A stretch of DNA of 64,000 nt from Sphaerisporangium cinnabarinum (GCA_003052455.1 QAPD01000001.1:38428-102427); one strand, 5' to 3'. Positions 35,427 through 43,101 are shown, counted from the stretch's first letter. Notes: generated by a model from the sequence alone, not told the origin. Translations and numbers: made by a program.

Positions 35427-37259
35427 CTACAGACAGACGTCGAGGGGCGCAACGTGCCTGACAGTTGAAAACTCAACAGCCCCGGGGCGACCGGCACGGA
35501 CGACCCGGGACGGCGACCGCTCGCCGTCGCGGCCTCGGAGCGACGACGCCCCGGGCGGCGTCGACGGCGACCGGCGGCCCCTCCGTGCCCCCTGCGCACG
35601 GAGGAGGAGCGTGCGGCCGCACGGCCTCTCGAGGACCGCGAGGACGACCACCGGGACCGTCGCACCAACGCTGCGGCGGGTGCGCCCTGCGGGGCACCGA
35701 GCGCTTTCTCCGGTCTTGCGAGCACTGTGCACGGCGCCGGAGCGCCGCGCAGACTGGACGTCCGTCCAGGATCTGTCGCGGGCCGCCCGTTCGTCGGGGC
35801 GGGGGCCGTCCGTGGGTGCGCTTCGCCCCGTTTCGTCACGTACGAACCCCCTGGACAGGGATGCTCGCCGGCGCCGACGGCCGCAGATTTTCACCCGCTC
35901 GACGTACCGGCGCCGGAGCTGCGCGCGACACGTCCGTTCCGGCCGCGCGTCAGTCCGGGGGCCCGAGGCGGTCGCCCCTCGCTCGTCGAGAGGCGCCAAC
36001 GGGTCGAGGATCGGCCCCGTGAACCCTGCCGCCGCGAGCACGACCGAGCGGGCGTAGCCGCTGCCGAAGCGCTGGGGCCGGGGCCCGCGGAAGGCGATGT
36101 GCTCGAGCGCCGCGACGATGCGCTCGGCCGCGCGCCCGTCGCCGTAGGGGTTGCGCGCCTCGGACATCGCGCGGTGGCTCTCGGGATGCGTGAGCAACCG
36201 GGTGACCGCGTCGACGATCCTCGTCTCGTCCGTGCCGACGAGACGCAGGGTGCCTGCGTGCACCCCTTCCTGACGTTCGGTGGTCTCCCGCGTCACGAGC
36301 ACGGGGGTGCCCACGGCCGGAGCCTCCTCCTGGATGCCTCCCGAGTCGGTGAGGACGACGGCGGCACGCCGGAGCAGACGCGCGAACGGCAGGTACGGCA
36401 GCGGGCTGGTGAGGATCACGTTCGGGCTCGGCTCGAGCGCGGCCCGGAGCGTCCCGACGACCAGCGGGTTCGGGTGCAGCGGCACGACGAACCGCGCCAG
36501 CGGGTGGAGGTCCGCCAGGGTGGCGACCGCGTCGCCGATGCGCCGCAGACCCGTTCCCCAGTTCTCGCGCCGGTGGGCGGTCACGACGACGACCGGCGTG
36601 ACCTCGTCCGTCTCGAGCCACCCCAGCGCCGGCACGCCGTACGGAACCTGCTGGCCCGCGGCCCACAGGAACGCGTCGATCCCGGTGTTGCCCGTGACGA
36701 AGATCTGCTCCTGGCGCACCCGCTCGTGGATGAGGTTCTCCGCGTTGGTGGTGGTCGGTGCGAGGTGGAAGGCGGCGATCCGCGTGACGAGCTGACGGTT
36801 GAGCTCCTCGGGGAACGGAGACAGGGTCGAGCCCGTGCGCAGCCCCGCCTCGACGTGGCTCACCGGCATGCGCAGGTGGAACGCTGCCAGCGCTCCTGCC
36901 GCTGCGCTCGACGTGTCACCGTGGACGAGCGCCGCGACGGGGTAGCGCGTGTCGGCACCGCCGTCCAGGACCGAGTCCGGCTCCCCGAAGCGCTCGCGCA
37001 GCGCCTCGGGGATCCCGACGAGGACCCGGGCGACCAGCTGGTTGAGGTCGACGCCGGGCCCGCCCGCCCCGAGGTCGACGTCCGGCCGCAGGCCTGCCGC
37101 GCCGAGCACCTCCGACACCATGCGGGAGTGCTGGCCGGTCGAGACGACGTACGGCTCGAAGTGCGCGCTGCGGTGCAGCTCGCGGATCACCGGCATCATC
37201 TTGATCGCTTCCGGACGCGTGCCGACCACGACCATCACCGCAAACCTGCGCTCCGTCAT
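35427..37259 (-). CDS. wecB: UDP-N-acetylglucosamine 2-epimerase (non-hydrolysing) with unusual C-terminal extension
   Basis: A 610-residue reading frame. Residues 1-430 are a complete non-hydrolysing UDP-GlcNAc 2-epimerase (makes UDP-ManNAc): GTRPEAIKMMPV, HGDTSSAA, HVEAGLRTG, PFPEELNRQ, TAHRRENWG and LTDSGGIQEEAP are all present. Family members are about 370-440 residues. The last 180 residues (bases 35427-35970) are Arg/Pro/Gly-rich and match nothing I know. A one-base frameshift near 36000 would instead stop at 35950, giving about 436 residues, so a frameshift or sequencing error is possible. ATG at 37259 follows AGGAG. It is divergent from a GT2 glycosyltransferase operon, suggesting wall or capsule polysaccharide synthesis. 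Confidence 0.85.
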   Translation of the reverse strand: MTERRFAVMVVVGTRPEAIKMMPVIRELHRSAHFEPYVVSTGQHSRMVSEVLGAAGLRPDVDLGAGGPGVDLNQLVARVLVGIPEALRERFGEPDSVLDGGADTRYPVAALVHGDTSSAAAGALAAFHLRMPVSHVEAGLRTGSTLSPFPEELNRQLVTRIAAFHLAPTTTNAENLIHERVRQEQIFVTGNTGIDAFLWAAGQQVPYGVPALGWLETDEVTPVVVVTAHRRENWGTGLRRIGDAVATLADLHPLARFVVPLHPNPLVVGTLRAALEPSPNVILTSPLPYLPFARLLRRAAVVLTDSGGIQEEAPAVGTPVLVTRETTERQEGVHAGTLRLVGTDETRIVDAVTRLLTHPESHRAMSEARNPYGDGRAAERIVAALEHIAFRGPRPQRFGSGYARSVVLAAAGFTGPILDPLAPLDERGATASGPRTDARPERTCRAQLRRRYVERVKICGRRRRRASLSRGFVRDETGRSAPTDGPRPDERAARDRSWTDVQSARRSGAVHSARKTGESARCPAGRTRRSVGATVPVVVLAVLERPCGRTLLLRAQGARRGRRSPSTPPGASSLRGRDGERSPSRVVRAGRPGAVEFSTVRHVAPLDVCL

Positions 37260-37310
37260 GCGAGGACTCCTGGGGTGTGATGTGCCCCACAGTTCACTAC
37301 CGTTCTTCCC

Positions 37311-37562
37311 ATGGCGCGAACGGAACGGAGCGAGCGGAAGGCGGCACTCGCGCAGGTCCTCGGGGGGCTCGCGCTCGCGGTGCAGGCGGTGCTGCTCACG
37401 CTCACCCTGCTCGACGAGCGCGCACGCACGATCGCGCTCCGGGTCGCCGGGGACGGGATCCTCCTCGTCGTGGCCGGGTGCGCCGTGTTCCTCGCCCTGG
37501 TCGCCGTGCTGCTGCTCGCCCGAGCGCTGCTGGTCCGCCCCCGGCCGCGGGGTGTCCGATGA
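37311..37562 (+). CDS. Small two-helix membrane protein
   Basis: An 83-residue protein with two hydrophobic helices (AQVLGGLALAVQAVLLTLTLL and GILLVVAGCAVFLALVAVLLLARALLV) and basic ends. It overlaps the GT2 gene by 4 bases (ATGA), so it is translationally linked and may help the glycosyltransferase in the membrane. I do not recognise a family. ATG at 37311; the 51 bases between this gene and wecB hold the divergent promoters. Confidence 0.65.
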   Translation: MARTERSERKAALAQVLGGLALAVQAVLLTLTLLDERARTIALRVAGDGILLVVAGCAVFLALVAVLLLARALLVRPRPRGVR

Positions 37563-38932
37563 TCGAGCTGCTCGGCACCGTGCGGCTCGACCTGGCGGAA
37601 GGGCTCGTCCTGCTGATCGTGGGCTACGGGCTCGTGTACTTCCTCTGGGTCCAGATCGCCGGAGCCGCCCTCACCCGACGCGAGCGCGCGCACGTCCGCG
37701 CGACCCACGAGGACCCGGACCGACGGCGGCACGACCTGTTCGTCCTCGTCCCGTGCCGCGACGAGGAGCTCGTGGTCGAGGCCACCACGCGGGCGCTGCT
37801 GGCCCAGGACGACAGCTCGGTCGTCGTGGTGATCGACGACGCGTCCACCGACCGCACCGCCGAGATCGCCGGCACGGTCGCGCGCGAGTCGGACCGCGTC
37901 GTCGTGCTGCGCCGTCGGCTCCCCGACGCCCGTGTCGGCAAGGGCGCGGCGCTCAACGCCGCCCTGGACGTCGTGCGGAGCGAGGTCGCGCGCCGGGGAC
38001 TCGACCCGCACCTGGTGGTCGTCGGGGTGATGGACGCGGACGGTCAGCTCTCCCCCGGCACCACCGACCTGGTCGGGCGCCTGTTCGACGACGACGCCGT
38101 CGGCGGCGTCCAGCTCCAGGTCCGGATCCGCAACCGCCAGCACTTCCTCACGCGTGTCCAGGACATCGGCTTCTGGGGGACGTCGGCCGTCGCGCAGATG
38201 GGTCGTAACCAGTCCCGGTCCGTGAGCCTCGGCGGGAACGGCCAGTTCGCCCGCCTCGCCGCGCTCGACTCCGTCGACGGGCCGGCCTGGTCCGACTCGC
38301 TCACCGAGGACCTCGACCTCATGATCTCCCTCACCGTGCGCGGGTGGGACATGCGGATGACGTCGCTCGCCCACGTCGAGCAGGAGGGCCCCGAGACCGT
38401 CCGCGCGCTGGTGCGGCAGCGCACCCGCTGGGCGCAGGGCCACATGCTGTGCACCGGCCGCAGCGGCGAGGTGTTCCGGTCGCGCAAGGTCCGGCAGAGC
38501 ACCGCGCTCGAGCTCCTGCTGTACCTGTGGCAACCGTGGCTGCTCGCGCTGCCGTGGTCCGTGCTCGCCCCTGCGCTCCTCGTCCTCGCCGGCTACGCCG
38601 TCGTCGAGGTCGGCGTGCAGCACGGCCCGCTCGCCGCCGTCGGCGCGGTGATCGCGGCCTACACCCTCGCCTTCGTCCCCTTCCTCTGGGGCGCGTGGGT
38701 CTACTCCCGACGGTCCGGCAACGACGGGCTCCTGCGCTCGTACTGGACCCACCAGGGCGCCTACGTCCTCAACCTCGTCACCTACGTCGCCACGTGGCGC
38801 GCGCTCTTCCGCATCGCGCTCGGCCGGGACTCCTGGGCCAAGACGGCGCGCGTCGGACGAGCACGACGGGCGGCCACCGTCCCTCGGGGCGCGCAGCACC
38901 TGGGTGGCACGACGGACCCGTCCGGGCCGTAG
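37559..38932 (+). CDS. Membrane-bound GT2 family glycosyltransferase
   Basis: A 457-residue processive-type GT2 enzyme. N-terminal helix (VLLIVGYGLVYFLWVQIAG), then the catalytic domain: VPCRDEELV, VVVIDDASTDRT (first Asp), VMDADGQLS (DxD), EDLDLM (third Asp) and the QxxRW motif in RQRTRWAQG. Three or four C-terminal helices follow. This is the hyaluronan/cellulose/chitin synthase-like architecture, so it probably elongates or exports a beta-linked polysaccharide. With the divergent UDP-GlcNAc 2-epimerase, an amino-sugar polymer is plausible; the actual product is not known. ATG at 37559 overlaps the small membrane gene. Confidence 0.88.
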   Translation: MIELLGTVRLDLAEGLVLLIVGYGLVYFLWVQIAGAALTRRERAHVRATHEDPDRRRHDLFVLVPCRDEELVVEATTRALLAQDDSSVVVVIDDASTDRTAEIAGTVARESDRVVVLRRRLPDARVGKGAALNAALDVVRSEVARRGLDPHLVVVGVMDADGQLSPGTTDLVGRLFDDDAVGGVQLQVRIRNRQHFLTRVQDIGFWGTSAVAQMGRNQSRSVSLGGNGQFARLAALDSVDGPAWSDSLTEDLDLMISLTVRGWDMRMTSLAHVEQEGPETVRALVRQRTRWAQGHMLCTGRSGEVFRSRKVRQSTALELLLYLWQPWLLALPWSVLAPALLVLAGYAVVEVGVQHGPLAAVGAVIAAYTLAFVPFLWGAWVYSRRSGNDGLLRSYWTHQGAYVLNLVTYVATWRALFRIALGRDSWAKTARVGRARRAATVPRGAQHLGGTTDPSGP

Positions 38933-39022
38933 AGGTCCGGCGGCGTGCGGCGCGCCGGCGCGGGGGTGGACGGCGACGGGTCCGAGCCAGGCCCCGGTGG
39001 AACCACCAGCCCGGGACACGCA

Positions 39023-39056
39023 AGAGGCCGCCTCCGCGGGTGCGGGGACGGCCTCT
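39023..39056 (-). terminator. Terminator hairpin after tRNA-Val(CAC)
   Basis: AGAGGCCG (39023-39030) pairs with CGGCCTCT (39049-39056) around an 18-base loop that is itself GC-rich. It starts 7 bases beyond the 3' end of the minus-strand tRNA. Confidence 0.65.
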
Positions 39057-39062
39057 GCTCGG

Positions 39063-39134
39063 TGGGCGATACTGGGTTCGAACCAGTGACCTCTTCGGTG
39101 TGAACGAAGCGCGCTACCACTGCGCCAATCGCCC
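39063..39134 (-). tRNA. tRNA-Val (anticodon CAC)
   Basis: 72 bases on the minus strand. Acceptor GGGCGAT/ATCGCCC, anticodon arm CTTCG-TTCACAC-CGAAG with anticodon CAC (reads GUG), T arm CTGG-TTCGAAC-CCAG, discriminator A. CCA is not encoded. It shares most of its body with the two tRNA-Val(GAC) copies 2.5-3 kb away. Confidence 0.97.
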
Positions 39135-39188
39135 GAGTGCGTGGTCGATACTAGCCTGAAACGGACCGGATCGAAAAACTGGCCGCCG

Positions 39189-40109
39189 TCACGGGTCGAG
39201 GCGCTCGCGACGACGCCGCTCGAACAGGTCCCGCGCCGCTACCGAGAGCTCGCCCGCGGGCACGTCCGCGCCGTCGAGCCAGGTCACCGGCTGGACGTTG
39301 CGCACGGAGCCGGTGAGCAGCAGCGCCGACTCCCCCGCGGTCACCTCGTCGAGCACGGCGAACGGGAGCTCGCCGGGGCGCGCCTCGCGCACGGGCAGAC
39401 CGTCCTCGGCCGCCCACTCGAGCAGCAGCTCGCGCGTGATGCCCGCGAGGCAACCGGAGGACAGCGGCGGGGTGACGAGCTCGCCCCCGCGCTCGACGAA
39501 GACGTTCGCCCCCGTGCCCTCGCACAGGTCGCCGGCCGTGTTCGCGAGGAGCGCCTCGTCGCCGCCCCTGCCCACGGCGTCGGCGAGCGCCACGACGTTC
39601 TCCGCGTACGACGTCGTCTTGAGCCCCGCGACGGCGGAGCGCTCGTTCCGGGCCCAGGGCGACCGCACCGCGCGACCGGCGGGGCGGATGACCGCGGGGC
39701 CGACCGCGACGACGACGGTCTGCTCGCCGGGGGTGCGCCCCGACCCGAGCGGGCCGACGCCGGCCGTCACCGTGATGCGCAGCCGGCCCACGGGCCCCGC
39801 ACCGTCGCGCGTGCGCGCGTCCGCCTCGGCGAGCACGGCCTCGACGCCGTCGAGCACGCGTCGCTCGTCCGGCACGTCCAGGCCGAGCCCGGCGGCGGAC
39901 CGCGCGAGCCGGCGCAGGTGGCGCGTGAGCGCGAAGGCGCGGCCGTCGAACACGGCGCACGTCTCGAACACGCCGTCGCCGACCGTCACGCCGTGGTCGA
40001 CCGCGCTCAGTGCGACCTCGCCGGGTGCCACGAGGCGCCCGTCGGCCCAGATCACGAGGTTCTCGGTGGGGCTCGCGGACGTCGGTGTCGTGGCGGCGGG
40101 GGTGCTCAT
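39189..40109 (-). CDS. pabC: Aminodeoxychorismate lyase (PabC-like, class IV PLP enzyme)
   Basis: A 306-residue fold-type IV PLP enzyme that releases p-aminobenzoate and pyruvate from aminodeoxychorismate for folate synthesis. Landmarks: DHGVTVGDGVFETCAVFDGR (N-terminal block), catalytic Lys in VAGLKTTSYAENVVAL, EGTGANVFVERGGELVTPPLSSGCLAGITRELLLEW, and LLTGSVRNVQPVTW. Family members also include branched-chain and D-amino-acid transaminases, but the 4-base overlap with pabB makes the folate role most likely. ATG at 40109 follows the pabB end (ATGG overlap). Confidence 0.88.
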   Translation of the reverse strand: MSTPAATTPTSASPTENLVIWADGRLVAPGEVALSAVDHGVTVGDGVFETCAVFDGRAFALTRHLRRLARSAAGLGLDVPDERRVLDGVEAVLAEADARTRDGAGPVGRLRITVTAGVGPLGSGRTPGEQTVVVAVGPAVIRPAGRAVRSPWARNERSAVAGLKTTSYAENVVALADAVGRGGDEALLANTAGDLCEGTGANVFVERGGELVTPPLSSGCLAGITRELLLEWAAEDGLPVREARPGELPFAVLDEVTAGESALLLTGSVRNVQPVTWLDGADVPAGELSVAARDLFERRRRERLDP

Positions 40110-41215
40110 GGGTCCAGTGTGCCCGAGGCGAGGCCGACGAGGCGGCGGGCCTTGAGCTCCGTCTCCTCCCACTCGCGCGCGGGGTCGCTCCCCCAGGTGA
40201 TCCCGGCGCCGGTGCCGAAGCGCAGGACGTCGTCGGTCCACCAGAACGTCCGGATCCCGACGGCGAGCACGGCCTCGTCGCCGTCGACCCAGCCGATCGC
40301 GCCGCAGTAGGGCCCCCGCGGCACGGGTTCCAGCGCGTCGATGATCCGCAGCGCGGACGACTTGGGCGCCCCGGACACGGACGCCGGGGGGAAGGTGGCC
40401 TCGAGCAGCGCGGGCCACAGCGCGGCGGACCCCGCGAGACCGGCGCGCAGGCATCCCGTCACGGTGCTCACGAGGTGGACGAGGCCGGGGTGCTGCTCGA
40501 CCGCGAGCAGGTCGGTGACCTCGACGGTCCCCGGGTCGCACACGCGCTGGAGGTCGTTGCGCACGAGGTCGGTGATCATCACGTTCTCGGCCCGGTCCTT
40601 GGCCGTGAGCCCCGCGGGCGTCGGGGCGGTGCCCTTGATGGGCCCGGACGTCACCGTGCCCCCCGCGACCCGGAGGTACAGCTCGGGCGACGCGCTGACG
40701 ACCCACACCGGGTCGACGCCGGACGCCGCCGGCACGTGCAGGACGCCCCCGTACGGAGCGGGGTTGCCCCGGGCGAGACGACGCGCCAGGGCCAGGGCGT
40801 CGGGCTCGCCGCCGTCCGGCCCGACGAGCGGGGCGGCCAGCACGCGGCAGACGTTCGCCTGGTAGACCTCGCCCTCCCGGACCTCGTCGCGCACGCGCGC
40901 GACGGCGGCCTCGTAGCCGACCCGGTCCAGCGAGCTGCGCCACGCGGACGGGTCGGGCCCGTGCCACGGGTCGACCTCTGCTCCCGCGTGTGTGGCGGCG
41001 TCGAGGTCCGACGGGTCGAGCCGCTCGGCGAACCGCCACGCGCGCGCCCGGCCACCCCGGCCGGGGTCGTCGAAGTCGGCGACCACGAACCACGGCCCGT
41101 CGTCGGCCAGCCGCTCCGGCTGTCGCCGGAGGTCGACCGACTCCAGCACGCCGGTCGCGGCACGCCCGGCGAAGCGAGCGAGCCCTGGCGCGGGCGTTCT
41201 CCCAGGTCCTGGCAC
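40106..41215 (-). CDS. pabB: Aminodeoxychorismate synthase component I (PabB)
   Basis: A 369-residue chorismate-binding enzyme converting chorismate to aminodeoxychorismate. PIKGTAPTP (the PIKGT motif of PabB), DRAENVMITDLVRNDLQRV, TFPPASVSGAPK and GAIGWVDG are present; the Lys of PIKGT marks PabB rather than anthranilate synthase (PIAGT). The N-terminal domain is shorter than in E. coli PabB. No glutaminase (PabA) is adjacent. GTG at 41215 is preceded by TAGCGT six bases upstream, so it looks leaderless. It is coupled to pabC by overlap. Confidence 0.9.
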   Translation of the reverse strand: MPGPGRTPAPGLARFAGRAATGVLESVDLRRQPERLADDGPWFVVADFDDPGRGGRARAWRFAERLDPSDLDAATHAGAEVDPWHGPDPSAWRSSLDRVGYEAAVARVRDEVREGEVYQANVCRVLAAPLVGPDGGEPDALALARRLARGNPAPYGGVLHVPAASGVDPVWVVSASPELYLRVAGGTVTSGPIKGTAPTPAGLTAKDRAENVMITDLVRNDLQRVCDPGTVEVTDLLAVEQHPGLVHLVSTVTGCLRAGLAGSAALWPALLEATFPPASVSGAPKSSALRIIDALEPVPRGPYCGAIGWVDGDEAVLAVGIRTFWWTDDVLRFGTGAGITWGSDPAREWEETELKARRLVGLASGTLDP

Positions 41216-41221
41216 GGGACC

Positions 41222-41227
41222 ACGCTA
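41222..41227 (-). promoter_or_regulatory. -10 hexamer TAGCGT, leaderless start of pabB
   Basis: TAGCGT on the minus strand, 6 bases before the GTG at 41215, with no ribosome binding site between. Confidence 0.5.
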
Positions 41228-41292
41228 CCCAGGGCGCACCGTCGGCCTGGACCCCGACCGCCGAGCACCGGCCGGAGGCTCGGTGGGGCCGG

Positions 41293-41323
41293 TTGGACGC
41301 CGGACGCGAACGTGGACTAATGT
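41293..41323 (+). promoter_or_regulatory. Candidate promoter of the first Gly-Cys-Val tRNA cluster
   Basis: TTGGAC (41293-41298) and TAATGT (41318-41323), spacing 19, a little long. Transcription would start about 60 bases before the tRNA-Gly at 41389. The GC-rich stretch between can fold but shows no clear motif. Confidence 0.4.
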
Positions 41324-41388
41324 CTGGGACGCGCCGGAACGCCGGAGGGCCGGGGGAAACGCTCCCCGAAGCTCCAGGGTCCGGCCGC

Positions 41389-41461
41389 GCGGATGTGGCT
41401 CAGTTGGTAGAGCATCACCTTGCCAAGGTGAGGGTCGCGGGTTCGAGTCCCGTCATCCGCT
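41389..41461 (+). tRNA. tRNA-Gly (anticodon GCC), copy 1
   Basis: 73 bases; acceptor GCGGATG/CATCCGC, anticodon arm TCACC-TTGCCAA-GGTGA (GCC), T arm CGGG-TTCGAGT-CCCG, discriminator T. Identical to copy 2 at 41832. Confidence 0.97.
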
Positions 41462-41509
41462 CGGAGGCCCACTCTCCTGCCGCCCTCGTGGTGGCGGAGG
41501 GCAGGTCGC

Positions 41510-41580
41510 GGTGGAGTGGCCGAGAGGCGAGGCAGCGGCCTGCAAAGCCGTATACGTGGGTTCGAATCCCATCTCCACCT
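41510..41580 (+). tRNA. tRNA-Cys (anticodon GCA), copy 1
   Basis: 71 bases; acceptor GGTGGAG/CTCCACC, anticodon loop CTGCAAA (GCA) on a CGGC/GCCG stem, T arm TGGG-TTCGAAT-CCCA, discriminator T. Identical to copy 2 at 41959. Confidence 0.96.
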
Positions 41581-41601
41581 CGCAACAGCACCACCCCTCT
41601 G

Positions 41602-41673
41602 GGGCGATTGGCGCAGCGGTAGCGCGCTTCCCTGACACGGAAGAGGTCACTGGTTCGATCCCAGTATCGCCCA
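41602..41673 (+). tRNA. tRNA-Val (anticodon GAC), copy 1
   Basis: 72 bases; acceptor GGGCGAT/ATCGCCC, anticodon arm CTTCC-CTGACAC-GGAAG (GAC), T arm CTGG-TTCGATC-CCAG, discriminator A. Identical to copy 2 at 42044. Confidence 0.97.
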
Positions 41674-41682
41674 CGAGCACGA

Positions 41683-41724
41683 CGAGAGAGGCCGCCCCGG
41701 CACCGTCCGGAGCGGCCTCTCTCG
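41683..41724 (+). terminator. Terminator after the first tRNA cluster
   Basis: CGAGAGAGGCCGC (41683-41695) and GCGGCCTCTCTCG (41712-41724): perfect 13-base-pair stem, 16-base loop, 9 bases after tRNA-Val copy 1. Confidence 0.8.
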
Positions 41725-41772
41725 CGCCGACCATCACCTGGACCGGATGCACAGGTCCGGGCGGAAGTCGGC

Positions 41773-41778
41773 TAGTAT
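41773..41778 (+). promoter_or_regulatory. Candidate -10 (TAGTAT) of the second tRNA cluster
   Basis: TAGTAT lies 54 bases before the second tRNA-Gly and after the terminator of the first cluster, so the second copy has its own promoter. No convincing -35 was found 16-19 bases upstream. Confidence 0.45.
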
Positions 41779-41831
41779 GTGCTTCGCGCCGATCACCACG
41801 GGGCTCGTGAGAGCCTCGACGGATCGGCCGC

Positions 41832-41904
41832 GCGGATGTGGCTCAGTTGGTAGAGCATCACCTTGCCAAGGTGAGGGTCGCGGGTTCGAGTCCCGTCATC
41901 CGCT
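41832..41904 (+). tRNA. tRNA-Gly (anticodon GCC), copy 2
   Basis: Same 73-base sequence as copy 1, starting GCGGATG and ending CATCCGC plus discriminator T. Confidence 0.97.
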
Positions 41905-41958
41905 CGGAGGCCCACTCTCTGGCCCGCTCCCCCGGGAGCATGAGAGGACGCGTCTCAA

Positions 41959-42029
41959 GGTGGAGTGGCCGAGAGGCGAGGCAGCGGCCTGCAAAGCCGT
42001 ATACGTGGGTTCGAATCCCATCTCCACCT
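41959..42029 (+). tRNA. tRNA-Cys (anticodon GCA), copy 2
   Basis: Same 71-base sequence as copy 1; the spacer before it (54 bases) differs in sequence from the corresponding spacer of cluster 1. Confidence 0.96.
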
Positions 42030-42043
42030 CGTATGCAGCACCC

Positions 42044-42115
42044 GGGCGATTGGCGCAGCGGTAGCGCGCTTCCCTGACACGGAAGAGGTCACTGGTTCGA
42101 TCCCAGTATCGCCCA
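42044..42115 (+). tRNA. tRNA-Val (anticodon GAC), copy 2
   Basis: Same 72-base sequence as copy 1, only 14 bases after tRNA-Cys copy 2. Confidence 0.97.
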
Positions 42116-42121
42116 CCATGA

Positions 42122-42151
42122 GAAGGCCGTCCCGGCGCCGGGGCGGCCTTC
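42122..42151 (+). terminator. Terminator after the second tRNA cluster
   Basis: GAAGGCCG (42122-42129) and CGGCCTTC (42144-42151), 14-base GC-rich loop, 6 bases after tRNA-Val copy 2. Confidence 0.7.
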
Positions 42152-42157
42152 GTCGTC

Positions 42158-42163
42158 TACTCT
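42158..42163 (+). promoter_or_regulatory. -10 hexamer TACTCT, leaderless start of the gene at 42170
   Basis: TACTCT, 6 bases, then ATG at 42170. It directly follows the tRNA terminator. Confidence 0.55.
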
Positions 42164-42169
42164 CGGCGC

Positions 42170-43054
42170 ATGCCCGACCAGCGCCCCGCCCACGACGTCC
42201 TGCCGCTCGGCGCGGCCCCGCGTCCCACGACCGCCACCGAGCTGCTCGCGCGCCTGCGGCCTGCCGTCCTCGGCACGCTGGGCCCTGAGGTCGAGGGCGC
42301 GGCGGCCGTCCGGCTCGACGCCGAGTTCGACGGCCCGGACGTCGCCCGCCTCGACGTCGACGTCACGGGTGTCCGGGTCCGCGTCGGGGCGGACCGCCGG
42401 GCGTCCTCGGCCGGGGGCAGCGCCTCCCCGACGGTCGACATCGAGCACGTCCGCTCGCGCGAGGACGCGGTGGTGCGCCGGCTCCGGGTCGACGCGCACC
42501 CGCTCCTGGTCGACGACGTCCCGGTGGACGTCACGGCCGAGGTCGACGGGCTGCGCTTCCGCTGGGTCGAGGGCGCGGACGGCTCGCTCGCCGTCGAGGG
42601 CGTGGAGCCCGACGACGCCGCACCCCTCAGCGGCCACGTCCGCGTCTCGGCCCCGCGCGAGGCGGTCCTCGCGACCGCCCGGAAGATCGTCGCCACCGAG
42701 CTGCAGAGCATCGGCCTCACGCTCGCCTCGCTCGACGTCGACCTCGTCGCGACGGGGCCGCGCACGGTGTCGCTCCAGGCGTTCGCCCGCGTGCGCAAGG
42801 GGCTGCTCTCGGCGAGCGTGCGCGCGACCGGGACCGCCGAGGTCGACGCGCGCATGGTGCTCACCGTCCGCGACCTCGAGCTGTCGAGCCGCAACCCCGT
42901 CGTCGCGGCGCTGCTCGTGGTGGCGCGCGGCGAGCTGGCGAAGGTGGAAGGGCGGCACGTCGACCTCGCGGCCGACCTGCCACCGGGGGTGCGCGTGGCG
43001 GACGTGCGGGTCGAGGTGGGCGAGGACCTCGCGGTGACCGCCCGTCTCGCCTGA
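42170..43054 (+). CDS. Conserved hypothetical protein, possibly DUF2993/LmeA-like
   Basis: A 294-residue protein without signal peptide or membrane helix. Much of it reads as alternating beta strands (VARLDVDVTGVRVRVGADRR, VVRRLRVDAHPLLVDDVPVDVTAEVDGLRF, VSLQAFARVRKGLLSASVRATGTAEV), and it may bind a lipid-like ligand as DUF2993/LmeA proteins do. The resemblance is weak, and LmeA has a signal peptide that is missing here. ATG at 42170 with a TACTCT -10 six bases upstream. Stands alone between the tRNA cluster and a DUF2277 gene. Function unknown. Confidence 0.6.
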   Translation: MPDQRPAHDVLPLGAAPRPTTATELLARLRPAVLGTLGPEVEGAAAVRLDAEFDGPDVARLDVDVTGVRVRVGADRRASSAGGSASPTVDIEHVRSREDAVVRRLRVDAHPLLVDDVPVDVTAEVDGLRFRWVEGADGSLAVEGVEPDDAAPLSGHVRVSAPREAVLATARKIVATELQSIGLTLASLDVDLVATGPRTVSLQAFARVRKGLLSASVRATGTAEVDARMVLTVRDLELSSRNPVVAALLVVARGELAKVEGRHVDLAADLPPGVRVADVRVEVGEDLAVTARLA

Positions 43055-43089
43055 CCCCGGTCGCCCTTGTGGCGCTCCTCACACGCACG

Positions 43090-43095
43090 TAGCGT
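43090..43095 (+). promoter_or_regulatory. -10 hexamer TAGCGT, leaderless start of the DUF2277 gene
   Basis: TAGCGT, 6 bases, then ATG at 43102. Confidence 0.55.
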
Positions 43096-43101
43096 CGAGG
43101 C

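Larger units (their letters stand above)
41382..42115 (+). repeat. Duplicated tRNA Gly-Cys-Val cluster
   Basis: Two copies of a three-tRNA cluster: 41389-41673 and 41832-42115. All three tRNAs are identical between copies. Around tRNA-Gly the identity extends outward, from 7 bases upstream to about 15 bases downstream (41382-41476 against 41825-41919). Other spacers, promoters and terminators differ. This looks like an old tandem duplication in which only the tRNAs and part of the Gly flank stayed the same. Confidence 0.9.

Noticed and set aside
35350..35970. Possible riboswitch or structured RNA
   Set aside because: Several GC hairpins can be drawn, but no conserved core of a known riboswitch class was found.
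35465..36022. Plus-strand frame opposite the epimerase tail
   Set aside because: Arg/Gly/Pro-rich composition without structure and no ribosome binding site; not better supported than the epimerase frame.
41453..41752. Open frames running through the tRNA clusters, both strands
   Set aside because: They translate tRNA sequence; peptides such as SSPVIRSEAHS repeat because the tRNAs repeat.
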